Below are positions 10,956 to 22,362 of a DNA stretch of 64,000 bases, in pieces. Position numbers and translations under genes: made by a program. Each line of letters starts with the position of its first letter. Position 1 is the stretch's first letter. The notes under the pieces are model-generated. The model did no database searches. It was not told the DNA's origin and worked only from the letters and a program-made list of their open reading frames with translations. This DNA is from an uncultured Roseovarius sp. (lineage in GTDB: Bacteria; Pseudomonadota; Alphaproteobacteria; Rhodobacterales; Rhodobacteraceae), in the NCBI RefSeq assembly GCF_947259555.1, contig NZ_CAMYMD010000025.1:81169-145168 (forward strand), written 5' to 3'.

Positions 10956-11860
10956 GCCGTTTCATGCTGAATCAGAGTCTTGTACAGATCCTGAACATGG
11001 CTTGTCACCGGCCCTTGCAGGCCGTCTCCGATCTGGCGTCCGTCGATCTCGCTCACCGGGGTTTGTGCGCCGAACGTTCCGGTCAAGAATGCCTCATCAG
11101 CACCGTAGGTCTCGACCAGGGAAAAATTCTTCTCATAAATGGGAATGGCGTTTGCGCGGCAAAGGTCGATGACCTTCTGACGGGTTATGCCGTTCATGCA
11201 GTAATCCCCAGTCGAGGTCCAGACCGCGCCCTTGCGCACAATGAAGAAATTGCAGGCATTGGTGGTGTTCACGAATCCATGGATATCGAGCATGAGCGCC
11301 TCGTCGGCGCCGGCCTTTTCGGCCGCGATACACGCGAGGATACAGTTTAACTTGGAATGCGAGTTGAGTTTCGGGTCCTGGGTCATAGGCAGGCCCCGGA
11401 TATGCGGCACAGTGGCGAGGCGGATGGGCCGGGCAATCTTCGGCTTTGAGTGTTCCATAATAATAGTCACGGTCGGGCCCTGTTGGCTGAGCGCGGGGTG
11501 CTGGAAAGGCCGTGTCTTGATTCCTCGAGTCACCATCAGTCGGGCATGCGCGTCAGTGGTCATGCCATTGGCTTTTTGTGTCTCTATTATAGCTTGAAGC
11601 ACCTCATCCTGGGTCATGCCGATATCGAGGTCGATGGCCCGCGCGGCCTCGAAGAGCCGGTCGAGATGTTCATCGACGAAGGCCCATTTGCCATTATAGA
11701 GGCGCAGCCCCTCCCACACACCATCACCCAGCATGAAGCCGCTGTCATAGACGCTGACCAGCGCCTCAGCCTTGGGCACAACGCGCCCGTTGAGCCATAT
11801 CAGGATGTTTTCGTTCCGCGCATCCTCTTGGGCGGCATGGGTCGTCTGGTGGTCGGTCAT
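10952..11860 (-). CDS. class IV (branched-chain/D-amino acid type) aminotransferase
   Basis: NGRVVPKAEALVSVYDSGFMLGDGVWEGLRLYNGK and TTNACNFFIVRKG motifs. Confidence 0.88.
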   Translation of the reverse strand: MTDHQTTHAAQEDARNENILIWLNGRVVPKAEALVSVYDSGFMLGDGVWEGLRLYNGKWAFVDEHLDRLFEAARAIDLDIGMTQDEVLQAIIETQKANGMTTDAHARLMVTRGIKTRPFQHPALSQQGPTVTIIMEHSKPKIARPIRLATVPHIRGLPMTQDPKLNSHSKLNCILACIAAEKAGADEALMLDIHGFVNTTNACNFFIVRKGAVWTSTGDYCMNGITRQKVIDLCRANAIPIYEKNFSLVETYGADEAFLTGTFGAQTPVSEIDGRQIGDGLQGPVTSHVQDLYKTLIQHETA

Positions 11861-12007
11861 TCTATCCCCTTTTGGCGCGAAGCGTAGTGTTGTCGGCATT
11901 GGCTGCCAAGGGTGAAACACCCCTCAAGAGACCGTGACATCACGGGGTCGTATATTTGCGAAGTCACCCGTCTGAGGCAAGATAGCTATGAACAGGAGGA
12001 AGAGGCG

Positions 12008-12676
12008 ATGACGGCACATTTTCGGGAAATCAAAGCGGCGGCGCTTGCTGTGTTGATCTTGGTGGGGCTTTGCGTGAATACCAGTCGCGCTCACGCCGCC
12101 GATACGGATACGCTCATCATTGCCGGCGGGTGCTTTTGGTGTGTTGAGGCCGACTTCGAGAAAGTTTCTGGTGTAGTCGAAGCGGTCGCCGGATTTGCCG
12201 GAGGCTCGGTTTCTAATCCGACCTACAAGGAGGTGACACAGGGTGGCACCGGTCATTACGAGGCCGTGCGAATCACGTACGATCCCTCGCGTGTCTCCCG
12301 TCGGCAGCTATTGCACTTGTTCTTCAGATCTGTAGATCCGACCGATAGCGGCGGTCAGTTCTGTGATCGTGGCAATAGCTACCGCACTGCCGTCTTCGTT
12401 GAAAACAACGCACAGAAGAAGATTGCAGAAACCTCGCGCGACGCCGCAATGCAAGCTTTGGGTCAAAGGATCGTGACGCCAATCCTGTCGGCTGGGCCGT
12501 TTTGGCCCGCTGATGCGTATCACCAGGATTACTACAAGAGCGGGGACATCGTGCTCACTCGGTTTGGCCCAAGAACCAAGGCTAAAGCGTATTCGCTCTA
12601 TCGTGATGCCTGCGGACGCGATGATCGGGTCAAAGAACTTTGGGGAAATGAGGCGCCTTTTGCTGGTCAGTCCTGA
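12008..12676 (+). CDS. msrA: peptide-methionine (S)-S-oxide reductase with N-terminal signal peptide
   Basis: AGGCFWCVEADFEKVSGV catalytic motif preceded by hydrophobic leader AALAVLILVGLCVNTSRAHA. Confidence 0.92.
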   Translation: MTAHFREIKAAALAVLILVGLCVNTSRAHAADTDTLIIAGGCFWCVEADFEKVSGVVEAVAGFAGGSVSNPTYKEVTQGGTGHYEAVRITYDPSRVSRRQLLHLFFRSVDPTDSGGQFCDRGNSYRTAVFVENNAQKKIAETSRDAAMQALGQRIVTPILSAGPFWPADAYHQDYYKSGDIVLTRFGPRTKAKAYSLYRDACGRDDRVKELWGNEAPFAGQS

Positions 12677-13533
12677 GCGCTTATAAAACGGTCTACCTCT
12701 ACTGCTGTTGGGATTGCTTCCGAGGCACCGGCACGCGTTACCGAAATAGCTGCTGCTGAGACTGCTCTGAAAATCGCATCCTTTGCGCTGGCGCCACGTG
12801 CGAGAGCCTCTACGAGGTAGCCAGTGAATGTGTCTCCTGCGCCGGTCGTATCCATCGCATCGACGGTTGGTGCAGACACAGAGATACGCTTTCCTGTTGC
12901 TGTATCGCACCATTCCGCACCGTTGCCGCCCCGTGTCACGATCATTGAGGGGACAGTCAATTTACCCAGATCACTTTCAATCTGGGCCGCTTCGATCTCA
13001 TTCACAACGAGCAACGTCAGGAACGGAGAAACCTTCAGCAGCGCCTGTGCATCAAAAGGTGCGGCGGAGTACACGACACGCAAACCCTTGAGCCGGGCCA
13101 TGCGAGCAGCCTCGAACTGCAAGTTGGTCTCGTTCTGCATCATCAGCCAGTCGCCCGATCCCGCGCCTTCCAAAGCGATCTTCAGATCATCGCGGCCAAG
13201 CGCCCGATTCGCCCCAGCATGAATGATGATAGAGTTTTCGGCCAATGCATCGACACTTACCACGGCATGTCCAGTAGGGGTCTCGTTGCGCACAACATGA
13301 CGTACATTCACACCAGCTTCTTCTAGCTCGCTAACCAGCCAGCCTCCTTCAGGGCCGACCGCGCCTATATGCATGACTCGCGAACCCGCGCGCGCGACCG
13401 CTATAGACTGATTTGCACCTTTGCCGCCCAACATGCGATCATAGGCTTGAGTGTGAAGGGTCTCTCCGGGCGCAGGCAGGCGGGGCACACGGTACACATG
13501 GTCCGCGTTGATAGATCCAAGATTGTAAATCAT
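12667..13533 (-). CDS. rbsK: ribokinase / PfkB family carbohydrate kinase
   Basis: GGKGANQSIAVARAG and DTTGAGDTFTGYLVEAL motifs. Confidence 0.88.
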   Translation of the reverse strand: MIYNLGSINADHVYRVPRLPAPGETLHTQAYDRMLGGKGANQSIAVARAGSRVMHIGAVGPEGGWLVSELEEAGVNVRHVVRNETPTGHAVVSVDALAENSIIIHAGANRALGRDDLKIALEGAGSGDWLMMQNETNLQFEAARMARLKGLRVVYSAAPFDAQALLKVSPFLTLLVVNEIEAAQIESDLGKLTVPSMIVTRGGNGAEWCDTATGKRISVSAPTVDAMDTTGAGDTFTGYLVEALARGASAKDAIFRAVSAAAISVTRAGASEAIPTAVEVDRFISAQD

Positions 13534-13735
13534 CGCTTTTCACCTCTGGCGAAGTTCATGATCCTATTCAGGGCATTGTCAGACGGCATGACGCTTGTGA
13601 TCGGACTCATGCCGAGATCTTTATTCCTAATCTTGGCAATATCCGACCAGCCGCACATCTCAAATAGCGGTAGGTTTTGGCTTTCGCGGAGACAAGCAGA
13701 TTTGTAAGGTCGCGCCAAAGATCGAGGGGAACGAT

Positions 13736-16384
13736 GTGACAGGCACCGCCATGACTGCAACGCCGATGATGGCACAGTATCTGGAAATCAAGGCGCAGTA
13801 TCCCGGGGCGCTCCTGTTCTACAGAATGGGTGATTTCTACGAGTTGTTCTTTGACGATGCCGCGGCCGCAGCCGAGGCGCTCGACATCGCGCTCACCAAA
13901 CGCGGCAAACATCAAGGTCAGGATATCGCGATGTGCGGTGTGCCGGTTCACTCGGCCGAAGGATACTTGCTGACGCTTATTCGCAAAGGCTTTCGCGTCG
14001 CTGTATGTGAACAAATGGAAGATCCGGCAGAGGCCAAAAAGCGAGGCTCGAAATCCGTAGTTCGGCGCGAGGTGGTGCGCCTTGTCACGCCAGGGACATT
14101 GACAGAAGAAAGCCTTCTGGATGCGCGGCGGCATAATTATCTGGCAAGCTTCACACAAATACGTAACGAGGGCGCTCTGGCTTGGGTCGATATCTCTACG
14201 GGCGCCTTCCACGTGATGCCGCTGAGCTTGGAGCGTCTAGGACCAGAACTTGCTCGGCTTTCGCCACGTGAGGTTGTGATTGCCGACAGGGATGAGTCCG
14301 TACTTGGCGATATTATCGCGGAGGCTGGTGTCTCTCTCACGGCGTTAGGTCAGGCGGCGTTTGACAGCACGAGCGGCGAAAGTCGCCTTTGCGCGTTATT
14401 CGGCGTCGGAACACTTGACGCCTATGGGCAGTTTTCGCGACCGGAGATCGCAGCCATGGGCGCTATCGTCGAATGGTTGGACGTGACCCAAAAGGGCAAG
14501 CTGCCACTTTTGCGCACACCGGTGCGCGAGGCACAAGCGCGTGTCGTCCAAATCGACGCGGCGACGCGGCGAAACCTGGAACTGACCCATGCGCTTGATG
14601 GTCGGCGATCCGGTTCGTTACTGGCAACGCTTGACCGCACGGTGACGGCTGGTGGTGGACGCCTCTTGGAACAACGGCTTTCGAGCCCAAGCCGTGTGCT
14701 GGAGGTGATTGAGGTCCGCCTGAACGCAGTGCAGTTTGCAGTAGACCAATCCCGTTTTTCGCGAAACCTGCGTGATGCGCTGCGCAAGGTTCCAGATCTC
14801 GACCGGGCATTATCGAGGCTTGGGTTGGACCGTGGCGGCCCGCGTGACCTTGCGGCGGTGCGGAATGGCCTGGAACAAGCGGCCGTAATAGCCGAACAGC
14901 CTTCGGAGCTTGATCTACCGCCACTTCTTGAAACAGCGTCGCAGGAATTGACAGGCCACGACGCGCTGCTTGATTTACTGGATCAGGCGCTGGTCGCAGA
15001 GCCACCAATCCTCGCGCGCGATGGTGGTTTTATTGCTCCAGGCTTTGATGCCGAGCTCGACGAGGCACGACAATTGCGCGATGAGGGACGAGGTGTCATC
15101 GCTGGGATGCAAGGCGACTACGTCAGGCAAACGGGTATCCAATCGCTCAAAATAAAGCACAACAACGTTCTTGGCTACTTCGTGGAAGTGACCGCAGCCC
15201 ATGCTGAAAAAATGCTATCGCCACCGCTAAATGAAACCTTCAAGCACAGGCAAACCACGGCCAATCAGGTTCGTTTCACAACGGTGCCCTTGAGCGAGAT
15301 GGAGACAAAGATTCTCAACGCTGGGGGCCGCGCACTGGAAATCGAAAAGAGGCTCTATGACAGCCTGAAACATAGCATAATGCAAAGCGCGGCTGAGATT
15401 GGTCAGGTCGCGCGCGGGCTGGCGGAGCTGGATCTCGCGACTGCGTTGGCAGAATTTGCCAACTCCGAAAACTGGTGTCGTCCAAAAGTCGATGCAAGCC
15501 GGGCGCTATGCATAGAGGGCGGGCGGCATCCTGTAGTAGAGCGGGCGCTTAGGGCCCAAGGCGGTGCGCCTTTTATCGCCAATGACTGCGCCTTGGGGAA
15601 TGAAAGCGATATCTGGTTGCTGACAGGTCCCAATATGGCCGGTAAATCTACCTTCTTGCGGCAAAACGCATTGATTGCCCTGTTGGCCCAAATGGGCAGT
15701 TTCGTGCCGGCCACGTCGGCACATATCGGCATGGTGAGCCAACTCTTCAGCCGGGTTGGCGCGTCGGATGACCTGGCGCGCGGGCGCTCGACGTTCATGG
15801 TCGAAATGGTCGAGACGGCGGCGATTCTCAATCAGGCGGATGATCATGCGCTGGTCATTCTCGACGAGATCGGACGGGGCACAGCAACCTATGACGGGCT
15901 GAGCATCGCCTGGGCAACGCTGGAACACCTGCATGATGTAAATGGATGTCGGGCGCTTTTCGCCACGCACTATCATGAGCTGACTAACCTAAGCGAAACG
16001 TTGAAGCGCGTCGAAAATGCAACCGTCACCGTCAAGGAACATGACGGCGATGTTATTTTCATGCACGAGGTCCGTCGCGGGGCGGCAGATCGAAGCTATG
16101 GGGTGCAGGTAGCCAAACTCGCGGGACTACCCGAGGCTGTTGTGGCGCGCGCGAGGGTTGTACTCGATGCTCTTGAAAAAGGTGAAAGAGAAGGGGGTGG
16201 AGCGCAAAAGGCACTTATCGACGATCTTCCGCTTTTCGCCGCAACGCCGGCGCCACCGAAGGTACAGCGGCAAGAGTCCGTTGTTGAAGAGCGGCTGAAG
16301 GAGGTTTTGCCAGATACACTGAGTCCTCGTCAGGCACTGGATCTGCTGTATGAGTTGAAAGATTTGGCGAAACGGGCGGGGTGA
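13736..16384 (+). CDS. mutS: DNA mismatch repair protein MutS
   Basis: N-terminal [32 protein letters not shown], Walker [30 protein letters not shown] start. Confidence 0.97.
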   Translation: MTGTAMTATPMMAQYLEIKAQYPGALLFYRMGDFYELFFDDAAAAAEALDIALTKRGKHQGQDIAMCGVPVHSAEGYLLTLIRKGFRVAVCEQMEDPAEAKKRGSKSVVRREVVRLVTPGTLTEESLLDARRHNYLASFTQIRNEGALAWVDISTGAFHVMPLSLERLGPELARLSPREVVIADRDESVLGDIIAEAGVSLTALGQAAFDSTSGESRLCALFGVGTLDAYGQFSRPEIAAMGAIVEWLDVTQKGKLPLLRTPVREAQARVVQIDAATRRNLELTHALDGRRSGSLLATLDRTVTAGGGRLLEQRLSSPSRVLEVIEVRLNAVQFAVDQSRFSRNLRDALRKVPDLDRALSRLGLDRGGPRDLAAVRNGLEQAAVIAEQPSELDLPPLLETASQELTGHDALLDLLDQALVAEPPILARDGGFIAPGFDAELDEARQLRDEGRGVIAGMQGDYVRQTGIQSLKIKHNNVLGYFVEVTAAHAEKMLSPPLNETFKHRQTTANQVRFTTVPLSEMETKILNAGGRALEIEKRLYDSLKHSIMQSAAEIGQVARGLAELDLATALAEFANSENWCRPKVDASRALCIEGGRHPVVERALRAQGGAPFIANDCALGNESDIWLLTGPNMAGKSTFLRQNALIALLAQMGSFVPATSAHIGMVSQLFSRVGASDDLARGRSTFMVEMVETAAILNQADDHALVILDEIGRGTATYDGLSIAWATLEHLHDVNGCRALFATHYHELTNLSETLKRVENATVTVKEHDGDVIFMHEVRRGAADRSYGVQVAKLAGLPEAVVARARVVLDALEKGEREGGGAQKALIDDLPLFAATPAPPKVQRQESVVEERLKEVLPDTLSPRQALDLLYELKDLAKRAG

Positions 16385-16402
16385 TACCCGCCCTGCCCCG
16401 AG

Positions 16403-16963
16403 TTATCCTCGGTTGGACGAAACGCCGACTTGTGCCGGTCGCAATATGCGGTCGTGCAGCATGAAGCCCTGTGCCGATACCTGAATGATCTCTCCGGCTT
16501 TTGTGCCGGGCAAAGGCGCCTCAAACATCGCCTCATGGTGTTGCGGATCAAAACGGTCCCCAACCTGAGGATCAATCACGGTAATGCCATGTTTGGAGAA
16601 TACGTTGAGCAACTCGCGCAAGGTGAGCTCGATTCCCTCGAACAAAGCGACAGAGCCAGCGCGCTGTTCTTCGGTAACGGTATCCAGCGCGCGCTTTAGA
16701 TTGTCATGTACCGGAAGCATATCCCGGGCAAGCTTGGAGCCGCCATAATTCTCCGCTTCGCGTCGGTCCTTGTCCGAGCGCTTGCGCGCGTTCTCTGCAT
16801 CCGCGAGGGCCCGCATGAACTTGTCTCGAAGCGCGTCGCGCTCCGCACGCAGCGCATCGATCTCTGCCGCCTCATCACTGAAATCTTCGGTCAACGCCTC
16901 ATGTTCTTCGGCCGCGGCCTCTTCGATATCGTCAAGAAAGCTGTCTTCTTTCGGCTCTGCCAT
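16403..16963 (-). CDS. grpE: nucleotide exchange factor GrpE
   Basis: RALADAENARKRSDKDR and GVTVIDPQVGDRFDPQHHEAM-like motifs; downstream of hrcA. Confidence 0.94.
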   Translation of the reverse strand: MAEPKEDSFLDDIEEAAAEEHEALTEDFSDEAAEIDALRAERDALRDKFMRALADAENARKRSDKDRREAENYGGSKLARDMLPVHDNLKRALDTVTEEQRAGSVALFEGIELTLRELLNVFSKHGITVIDPQVGDRFDPQHHEAMFEAPLPGTKAGEIIQVSAQGFMLHDRILRPAQVGVSSNRG

Positions 16964-16972
16964 TCTTCACCT

Positions 16973-18037
16973 CTAGCTCCGGTCGGAGATCAGTTTGCCC
17001 ACGAGTTGTGCCGTGTAGTCCACAATCGGCACAATCCGTCCATAGTTGAGGCGCGTCGGGCCAATAACACCCACCGCACCGATGATCTTACGGTCTGCGT
17101 TCATATATGGAGAGACAACCAAAGAGGAACCCGAAAGTGAGAAAAGTTTGTTCTCTGATCCAATAAAAATACGTACGCCGGCCCCCTCGTCCGCAAGTTC
17201 GAGGAATTCTGCGATATCGCGCTTTCTTTCCAAATCGTCAAAGAGGATTCGAATACGTTCAAGATCCTGTTCCTCGGATGTCGAGCTCAGCAAGTTGGCC
17301 CGTCCCCGCACGATCAGGCGCTCATAGCTATCGTCCTCTCCTTCCCAAACGGCAAGTCCGCTCTCGATGAGGTCACGGGCAAGCTTGTCTATTTCCTGCT
17401 TGCGCGCCGAAATCTGACGGGAGATTACCGTTTGCAGATCCGAAAGTGTCTTGCCTTCAATCAGCGCGTTGAGAAAATTTGCTGCCTCGCGCATCGAGCT
17501 CGGGGTCTGTCCGGGCGGTGGGGTAAAGATCCTGTTTTCGACATGCCCATCAGAAAAAACCAAGACCACTAGGGCACGGTCATGGCCGAGACTGACAAAC
17601 TCTATATGTTTTATCGGCGCCTCGTGTTTCGGCGTCAATACCAACGAAGCACCCCGGGTCACCCCTGACAGCGCCGAGCCGATTCGATCAAGGACGCCCG
17701 CGACATCCTGAGAATTGCTGCCAACAGTTGCATCTATCGCATGGCGGTCATCGGCTTCGAGATTGCTGACCTCCAAGAGCCCGTCAACAAACATGCGCAG
17801 GCCGTCCTGTGTAGGAATGCGCCCCGCGCTTATATGCGGGCTACCCAGCAATCCGAGGTATTCGAGATCCTGCATTACGTTTCTGATCGTGGCAGCGCTG
17901 ACCTTTTCACTGAAGTCACGTGTCAGCGTCCGAGACCCAACCGGATCACCACTGATCAGGTAGCTCTCGACAACGCGGCGAAACACTTCGCGCGATCGAT
18001 CATTGAGTTGCTCCAGAATGGTACTGGCATCGTGCAT
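16973..18037 (-). CDS. hrcA: heat-inducible transcriptional repressor HrcA
   Basis: [17 protein letters not shown]...[18 protein letters not shown]...[16 protein letters not shown]. Confidence 0.95.
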   Translation of the reverse strand: MHDASTILEQLNDRSREVFRRVVESYLISGDPVGSRTLTRDFSEKVSAATIRNVMQDLEYLGLLGSPHISAGRIPTQDGLRMFVDGLLEVSNLEADDRHAIDATVGSNSQDVAGVLDRIGSALSGVTRGASLVLTPKHEAPIKHIEFVSLGHDRALVVLVFSDGHVENRIFTPPPGQTPSSMREAANFLNALIEGKTLSDLQTVISRQISARKQEIDKLARDLIESGLAVWEGEDDSYERLIVRGRANLLSSTSEEQDLERIRILFDDLERKRDIAEFLELADEGAGVRIFIGSENKLFSLSGSSLVVSPYMNADRKIIGAVGVIGPTRLNYGRIVPIVDYTAQLVGKLISDRS

Positions 18038-18155
18038 GGATTCTGGGTTCCTGTCTGCGGCCCCATTAAAGACCGCAATTGCCCGAGGTCAATCGGGGTT
18101 GCTATTCAAGGCCGTGCGCCTGTATCCCGTGGCCAACACTGAAAGGGAATGGATC

Positions 18156-18872
18156 ATGAGGCCATCGGGTAGAGATTTAAGTGATATGCGGCCGGTTTCA
18201 ATCGAAACCGGTATATTGAAACACGCCGAGGGGTCCTGTCTTGTCAAGATCGGTGACACTCATGTTCTATGTACTGCGACAATTGAAGAGCGTGTACCGC
18301 CATTTGTAAAAGGGTCTGGATTGGGATGGGTCACAGCCGAATATGGCATGCTTCCCCGCTCTACCGGCAGCCGCATGCGCCGTGAGGCAACCGCGGGCAA
18401 GCAAGGCGGTCGCACTGTTGAAATACAACGCCTGATCGGACGGTCCTTGCGCGCGGGGGTCGACCGGGTTGCTCTTGGTGAGCGGCAGATTACCGTTGAT
18501 TGTGACGTGATTCAGGCAGATGGCGGGACGCGTTGCGCATCCATTACCGGTGGTTGGGTTGCTTTGAAAATGGCAGTACAGAAGCTGATGAAAGCAGGCG
18601 ATGTGGTGAGCGATCCGTTGATCGACCCTGTCGCAGCGGTTTCTTGCGGGATCTATGCGGGTCAGCCAGTTCTTGACCTCGACTATCCCGAAGACAGCGA
18701 GGCTGGAGTAGATGGAAATTTCATTATGACTGGCAGCAAACGTCTTATCGAGGTGCAGATGAGTGCGGAAGGAGCGACCTTCAGCCGCGATCAGATGAAC
18801 ACTCTGCTCGATCTCGCAGAGCAAGGCGTTGACCAGTTGGTCAAAAAACAGCTCGAGGCCACAAGTGCGTAG
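18156..18872 (+). CDS. rph: ribonuclease PH
   Basis: [20 protein letters not shown]...[14 protein letters not shown]. Start set at ATG 18156. Confidence 0.95.
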   Translation: MRPSGRDLSDMRPVSIETGILKHAEGSCLVKIGDTHVLCTATIEERVPPFVKGSGLGWVTAEYGMLPRSTGSRMRREATAGKQGGRTVEIQRLIGRSLRAGVDRVALGERQITVDCDVIQADGGTRCASITGGWVALKMAVQKLMKAGDVVSDPLIDPVAAVSCGIYAGQPVLDLDYPEDSEAGVDGNFIMTGSKRLIEVQMSAEGATFSRDQMNTLLDLAEQGVDQLVKKQLEATSA

Positions 18873-19473
18873 TTTTACCGGGGACCAACTACTGGTTGCA
18901 ACCCATAATTCCGGCAAGCTGGAAGAGATAACTGCCCTCGTTGCACCATATGGCGTGAAAGTTATAGGTGCGGCAGAGCTTGGATTGTCTGAACCGGCAG
19001 AGACAGAGACGAGCTTTGTCGGAAACGCCAGGATCAAGGCGCAGGCCGCCGTTCAGGCAACTGGCCTGCCGGCCTTGTCTGACGACTCGGGTATCGTGAT
19101 TGACGCTCTGGGCGGAGCGCCGGGTGTGTATACAGCGGATTGGGCGCAAACAGACACTGGTCGCGATTTTGGAATCGCGATGCAGAGAGCTCATGACGAG
19201 CTTGTGTCAAGCGGCTGTGCGCAGCCATGGACAGCGCGGTTTTGTTGCACACTCGTACTCGCCTGGCCGGATGGTCAGGAACAAGTCTTTGAGGGAACGG
19301 CCGAAGGTTGGATCATTTGGCCCATGCGCGGCGTCCAAGGGCATGGCTATGATCCTGTATTCCAACCCCTCGGCCATGATCTCACATTTGCAGAAATGAC
19401 CTCGTACGATAAGAATCAAATCAGCCACCGCGCCGATGCGTTTCGCAAGCTGATCGCGGGTTGCTTTGCTTGA
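18865..19473 (+). CDS. rdgB: RdgB/HAM1 family non-canonical purine NTP pyrophosphatase
   Basis: [44 protein letters not shown] start overlapping the rph end. Confidence 0.93.
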   Translation: MRSFTGDQLLVATHNSGKLEEITALVAPYGVKVIGAAELGLSEPAETETSFVGNARIKAQAAVQATGLPALSDDSGIVIDALGGAPGVYTADWAQTDTGRDFGIAMQRAHDELVSSGCAQPWTARFCCTLVLAWPDGQEQVFEGTAEGWIIWPMRGVQGHGYDPVFQPLGHDLTFAEMTSYDKNQISHRADAFRKLIAGCFA

Positions 19474-20629
19474 GGATTGGCAAAGCGGTGGTTTTGGGTT
19501 CTACATCCACTGGCCCTTTTGCGAGGCAAAGTGCCCATATTGCGACTTCAACAGTCATGTCGTTCAGAAAATAGATCATGATCGTTGGCGCGACGCATAC
19601 CTTGATGAAATAGATCGCTACGCGGCGCTTTTACCGAACCGTGTTTTGAATACGGTCTTCTTCGGCGGCGGTACACCGAGCCTCATGCCACCCGATACAG
19701 TCGCCGCGATTCTCGATCGGATACGAAAACATTGGCCTATGGGCAATGACCCTGAAATCACTCTCGAGGCCAACCCGGGATCAGTTGAGGCAGGGCGGTT
19801 TCGAGGGTATGCTGAGGCTGGCGTATCTCGGATTTCCATGGGAATCCAGGCAATGAACGACCAAGACCTAAGGCGCCTTGGACGGCTTCATACCGTGTCA
19901 GATGCTCGGCAAGCATATGATATTGCAAGAGAAACCTTTGATCGTGTGAGCTTTGACCTTATCTACGCTCGCCAAGATCAAACCCTGGAAGGCTGGCGCA
20001 CGGAGTTACGCGAGGCGATCGCAATGGCCGTTGATCATCTGTCGCTCTATCAATTGACCATTGAAGGTGGTACCGCCTTTGGAGATCGTTACAGGGCTGG
20101 CAAGTTGCGGGGTCTGCCTGATGATGATGCGGCAGCTGATATGTATGATGCCACGCAAGAGATCTGCGAAGCGGCGGGCTTGCGCGCATACGAGGTCTCC
20201 AACCACGCCAAGCCAGGCGCAGAGTCGCGCCACAATAAGATCTATTGGAACTACGGAGACTATGTCGGCATCGGGCCCGGTGCCCATGGCCGGATTACCT
20301 GCGGCGGTCGGAAGTGGGCAACCGCTGCGCATGCGCCGCCGGGTCAATGGCTGGATGGCGTAGGAAGATCTGAAACCGAGCTGCCGGCAGAACCCCTATC
20401 TCGTCAGGAACAGGCGATTGAGTATCTCTTAATGGGACTTCGTGTGATTGAGGGAATCGATATCAGACGATATGAGCGCATCTCGGGTCAATCAATTTCA
20501 CATGACGCCGTCGAGCATTTGACATCACTTGGTATGGTCCGTCTTTCCGGTGATCGTTTACGGACCACAGCCAAAGGCCGCCCGGTCCTCAATGCGGTGA
20601 TCCGCGAGTTACTACCGGTTGGTCATTGA
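19466..20629 (+). CDS. hemW: radical SAM family heme chaperone HemW
   Basis: FGFYIHWPFCEAKCPYCDFNSHV (CxxxCxxC) and FFGGGTPSLMPP. Confidence 0.93.
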   Translation: MLEDWQSGGFGFYIHWPFCEAKCPYCDFNSHVVQKIDHDRWRDAYLDEIDRYAALLPNRVLNTVFFGGGTPSLMPPDTVAAILDRIRKHWPMGNDPEITLEANPGSVEAGRFRGYAEAGVSRISMGIQAMNDQDLRRLGRLHTVSDARQAYDIARETFDRVSFDLIYARQDQTLEGWRTELREAIAMAVDHLSLYQLTIEGGTAFGDRYRAGKLRGLPDDDAAADMYDATQEICEAAGLRAYEVSNHAKPGAESRHNKIYWNYGDYVGIGPGAHGRITCGGRKWATAAHAPPGQWLDGVGRSETELPAEPLSRQEQAIEYLLMGLRVIEGIDIRRYERISGQSISHDAVEHLTSLGMVRLSGDRLRTTAKGRPVLNAVIRELLPVGH

Positions 20630-21535
20630 TTATACACTCAACATCCCGACCAAGCGGTCCAACTGATCTAGAGACTCGTAGCGTACGGTAATTTTCCCGT
20701 TTTCCTGACCCGGAACATGTTCGATCGCCACTTTCATCGACAGGGTCGCGGAAAGGTCGTCTTCTAGGGCTTTCGTATCAGCATCCTTGCTGCGCTCCTG
20801 TCGAGCCTTGGCTGATTTGCCGCTCTCGTTAAAAATATTTCCAACACCGGATTTTGCGAGCTTCTCTGTCTCGCGCACAGAGAGTGATTTCTGAATCACC
20901 CGCCGCGCCAAAGCAACCGGGTCGTCTGAGGTTATGATTGCCCGTGCGTGACCCGAGGATAACTTACCCTCACGGAGGTAACTCAAAACCTCGTCAGGCA
21001 AAGACAGGAGACGAACAGAGTTTGCGATATGGCTGCGGCTTTTTCCCAATGCATCCGCAAGTCTTTCCTGCGTATGCCCAAATTTCTGCATGAGCTGCTG
21101 ATATCCAAACGCCTCTTCGACCGGGTTGAGATCAGCACGCTGGATGTTTTCAATGATAGCAACTTCTAGGACTTCTGTATCGTCGAAATTCCGAATCAAA
21201 ACCGGGATTTCATGGAGCTTCGCCATCTGAGCGGCACGCCAGCGGCGTTCCCCGGCGACAATCTCGTATTCCCCAGCGCGGCCAGGAGCAGCGCGCACGA
21301 TCAGAGGCTGGATTATCCCTTTTTCACTGATAGACCTCGAAAGATCTTCAAGCTGACTCGTATCGAAATCTCGACGTGGCTGGTTAGGATTGGGTCGTAC
21401 CTTTTCGACCGGGACCATCAGATCCGGGCTCTGTGGGTCGTCCGTTCCTTGTTGCGTCGATTCAATCGAGACATCTGCCATAAGCGCGGATAGTCCCCGC
21501 CCCAAACCACGAGATTGTGATTTTTTTACAGTCAT
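20630..21535 (-). CDS. parB: chromosome partitioning protein ParB
   Basis: RGLGRGLSALM, QPLIVR, EIVAGERRWRAA, GKSRSHIANSVRLL helix-turn-helix. Confidence 0.97.
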   Translation of the reverse strand: MTVKKSQSRGLGRGLSALMADVSIESTQQGTDDPQSPDLMVPVEKVRPNPNQPRRDFDTSQLEDLSRSISEKGIIQPLIVRAAPGRAGEYEIVAGERRWRAAQMAKLHEIPVLIRNFDDTEVLEVAIIENIQRADLNPVEEAFGYQQLMQKFGHTQERLADALGKSRSHIANSVRLLSLPDEVLSYLREGKLSSGHARAIITSDDPVALARRVIQKSLSVRETEKLAKSGVGNIFNESGKSAKARQERSKDADTKALEDDLSATLSMKVAIEHVPGQENGKITVRYESLDQLDRLVGMLSV

Positions 21536-21552
21536 TACGTACTCCCCTCTTG

Positions 21553-22362
21553 TCAGGCCGCGATACGTGCAGTGTTCTGTAACAACTCACGAGCCAGATC
21601 ACGATACGCCTGCGCGCCTTTGGACGACGGGTCATAGCTGAGGACAGACATCGCGTAAGACGGCGCCTCGCTCACACGTACATTGCGCGGTATGCGTGTC
21701 TTAAACACCAAGTCCCCAAGATTGTCTCGTGCATCCTGCTCCACCTGTGTCGACAAGTTATTACGCGCGTCGAACATCGTTAACACGACGCCTTCGATTC
21801 TAAGATTCTGATTTGCCGACTGCCGTACCTCTCGAATTGTCAGCATCAATTGCGACAAACCTTCAAGCGCAAAAAACTCACTTTGAAGCGGAACAAGAAT
21901 AGAGTGGGCTGCGACCATCGCATTCACGGTCAAGAGATTAAGAGATGGCGGGCAATCGATCAGGATGTAGTCCAGGTCAAATTCGTCCATAGCACGCTGC
22001 CGCAGTGCATCATGCAATAAAAAGCTGCGTTTCTCATTTGATATCAGTTCTATATCTGCAGAGGACAAATCAACAGTCGCGGGAATGATCAATAAGTTCT
22101 CTGTTTCCGTGCGCTGGACAACGTCTCCTAGCGGGATGTCATCCAAGAGCAGATCATACGTGGTGTATTTCCGAGAATCGGCCTCCACCCCCAAGCCAGT
22201 GGACGCATTTCCTTGTGGGTCGAGGTCTACAACCAAAACATTCTCACCTGCTTCGGCCAGCGCCGCGCCAAGATTTATAGTCGTGGTCGTTTTGCCGACC
22301 CCGCCTTTCTGATTGGCAATTGCGATGATCTTGGGCCCATCAGGGCGCGTTGGATCGGACAC
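21553..22362 (-). CDS. parA: chromosome partitioning ATPase ParA
   Basis: IIAIANQKGGVGKTTTTINLGAALA (deviant Walker A), DLDPQGNASTGLG. Confidence 0.97.
   Translation of the reverse strand: MSDPTRPDGPKIIAIANQKGGVGKTTTTINLGAALAEAGENVLVVDLDPQGNASTGLGVEADSRKYTTYDLLLDDIPLGDVVQRTETENLLIIPATVDLSSADIELISNEKRSFLLHDALRQRAMDEFDLDYILIDCPPSLNLLTVNAMVAAHSILVPLQSEFFALEGLSQLMLTIREVRQSANQNLRIEGVVLTMFDARNNLSTQVEQDARDNLGDLVFKTRIPRNVRVSEAPSYAMSVLSYDPSSKGAQAYRDLARELLQNTARIAA

Noticed and set aside
16374-16393. GGGCGGG...CCCGCCC hairpin at the mutS stop codon as a terminator
   Set aside because: Stem is present, but no T-run follows on the plus strand; too weak to call, though it may act on readthrough between convergent mutS and grpE.
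18038-18155. CIRCE element for HrcA in the hrcA/rph divergent gap
   Set aside because: No TTAGCACTC-N9-GAGTGCTAA match seen in this gap.
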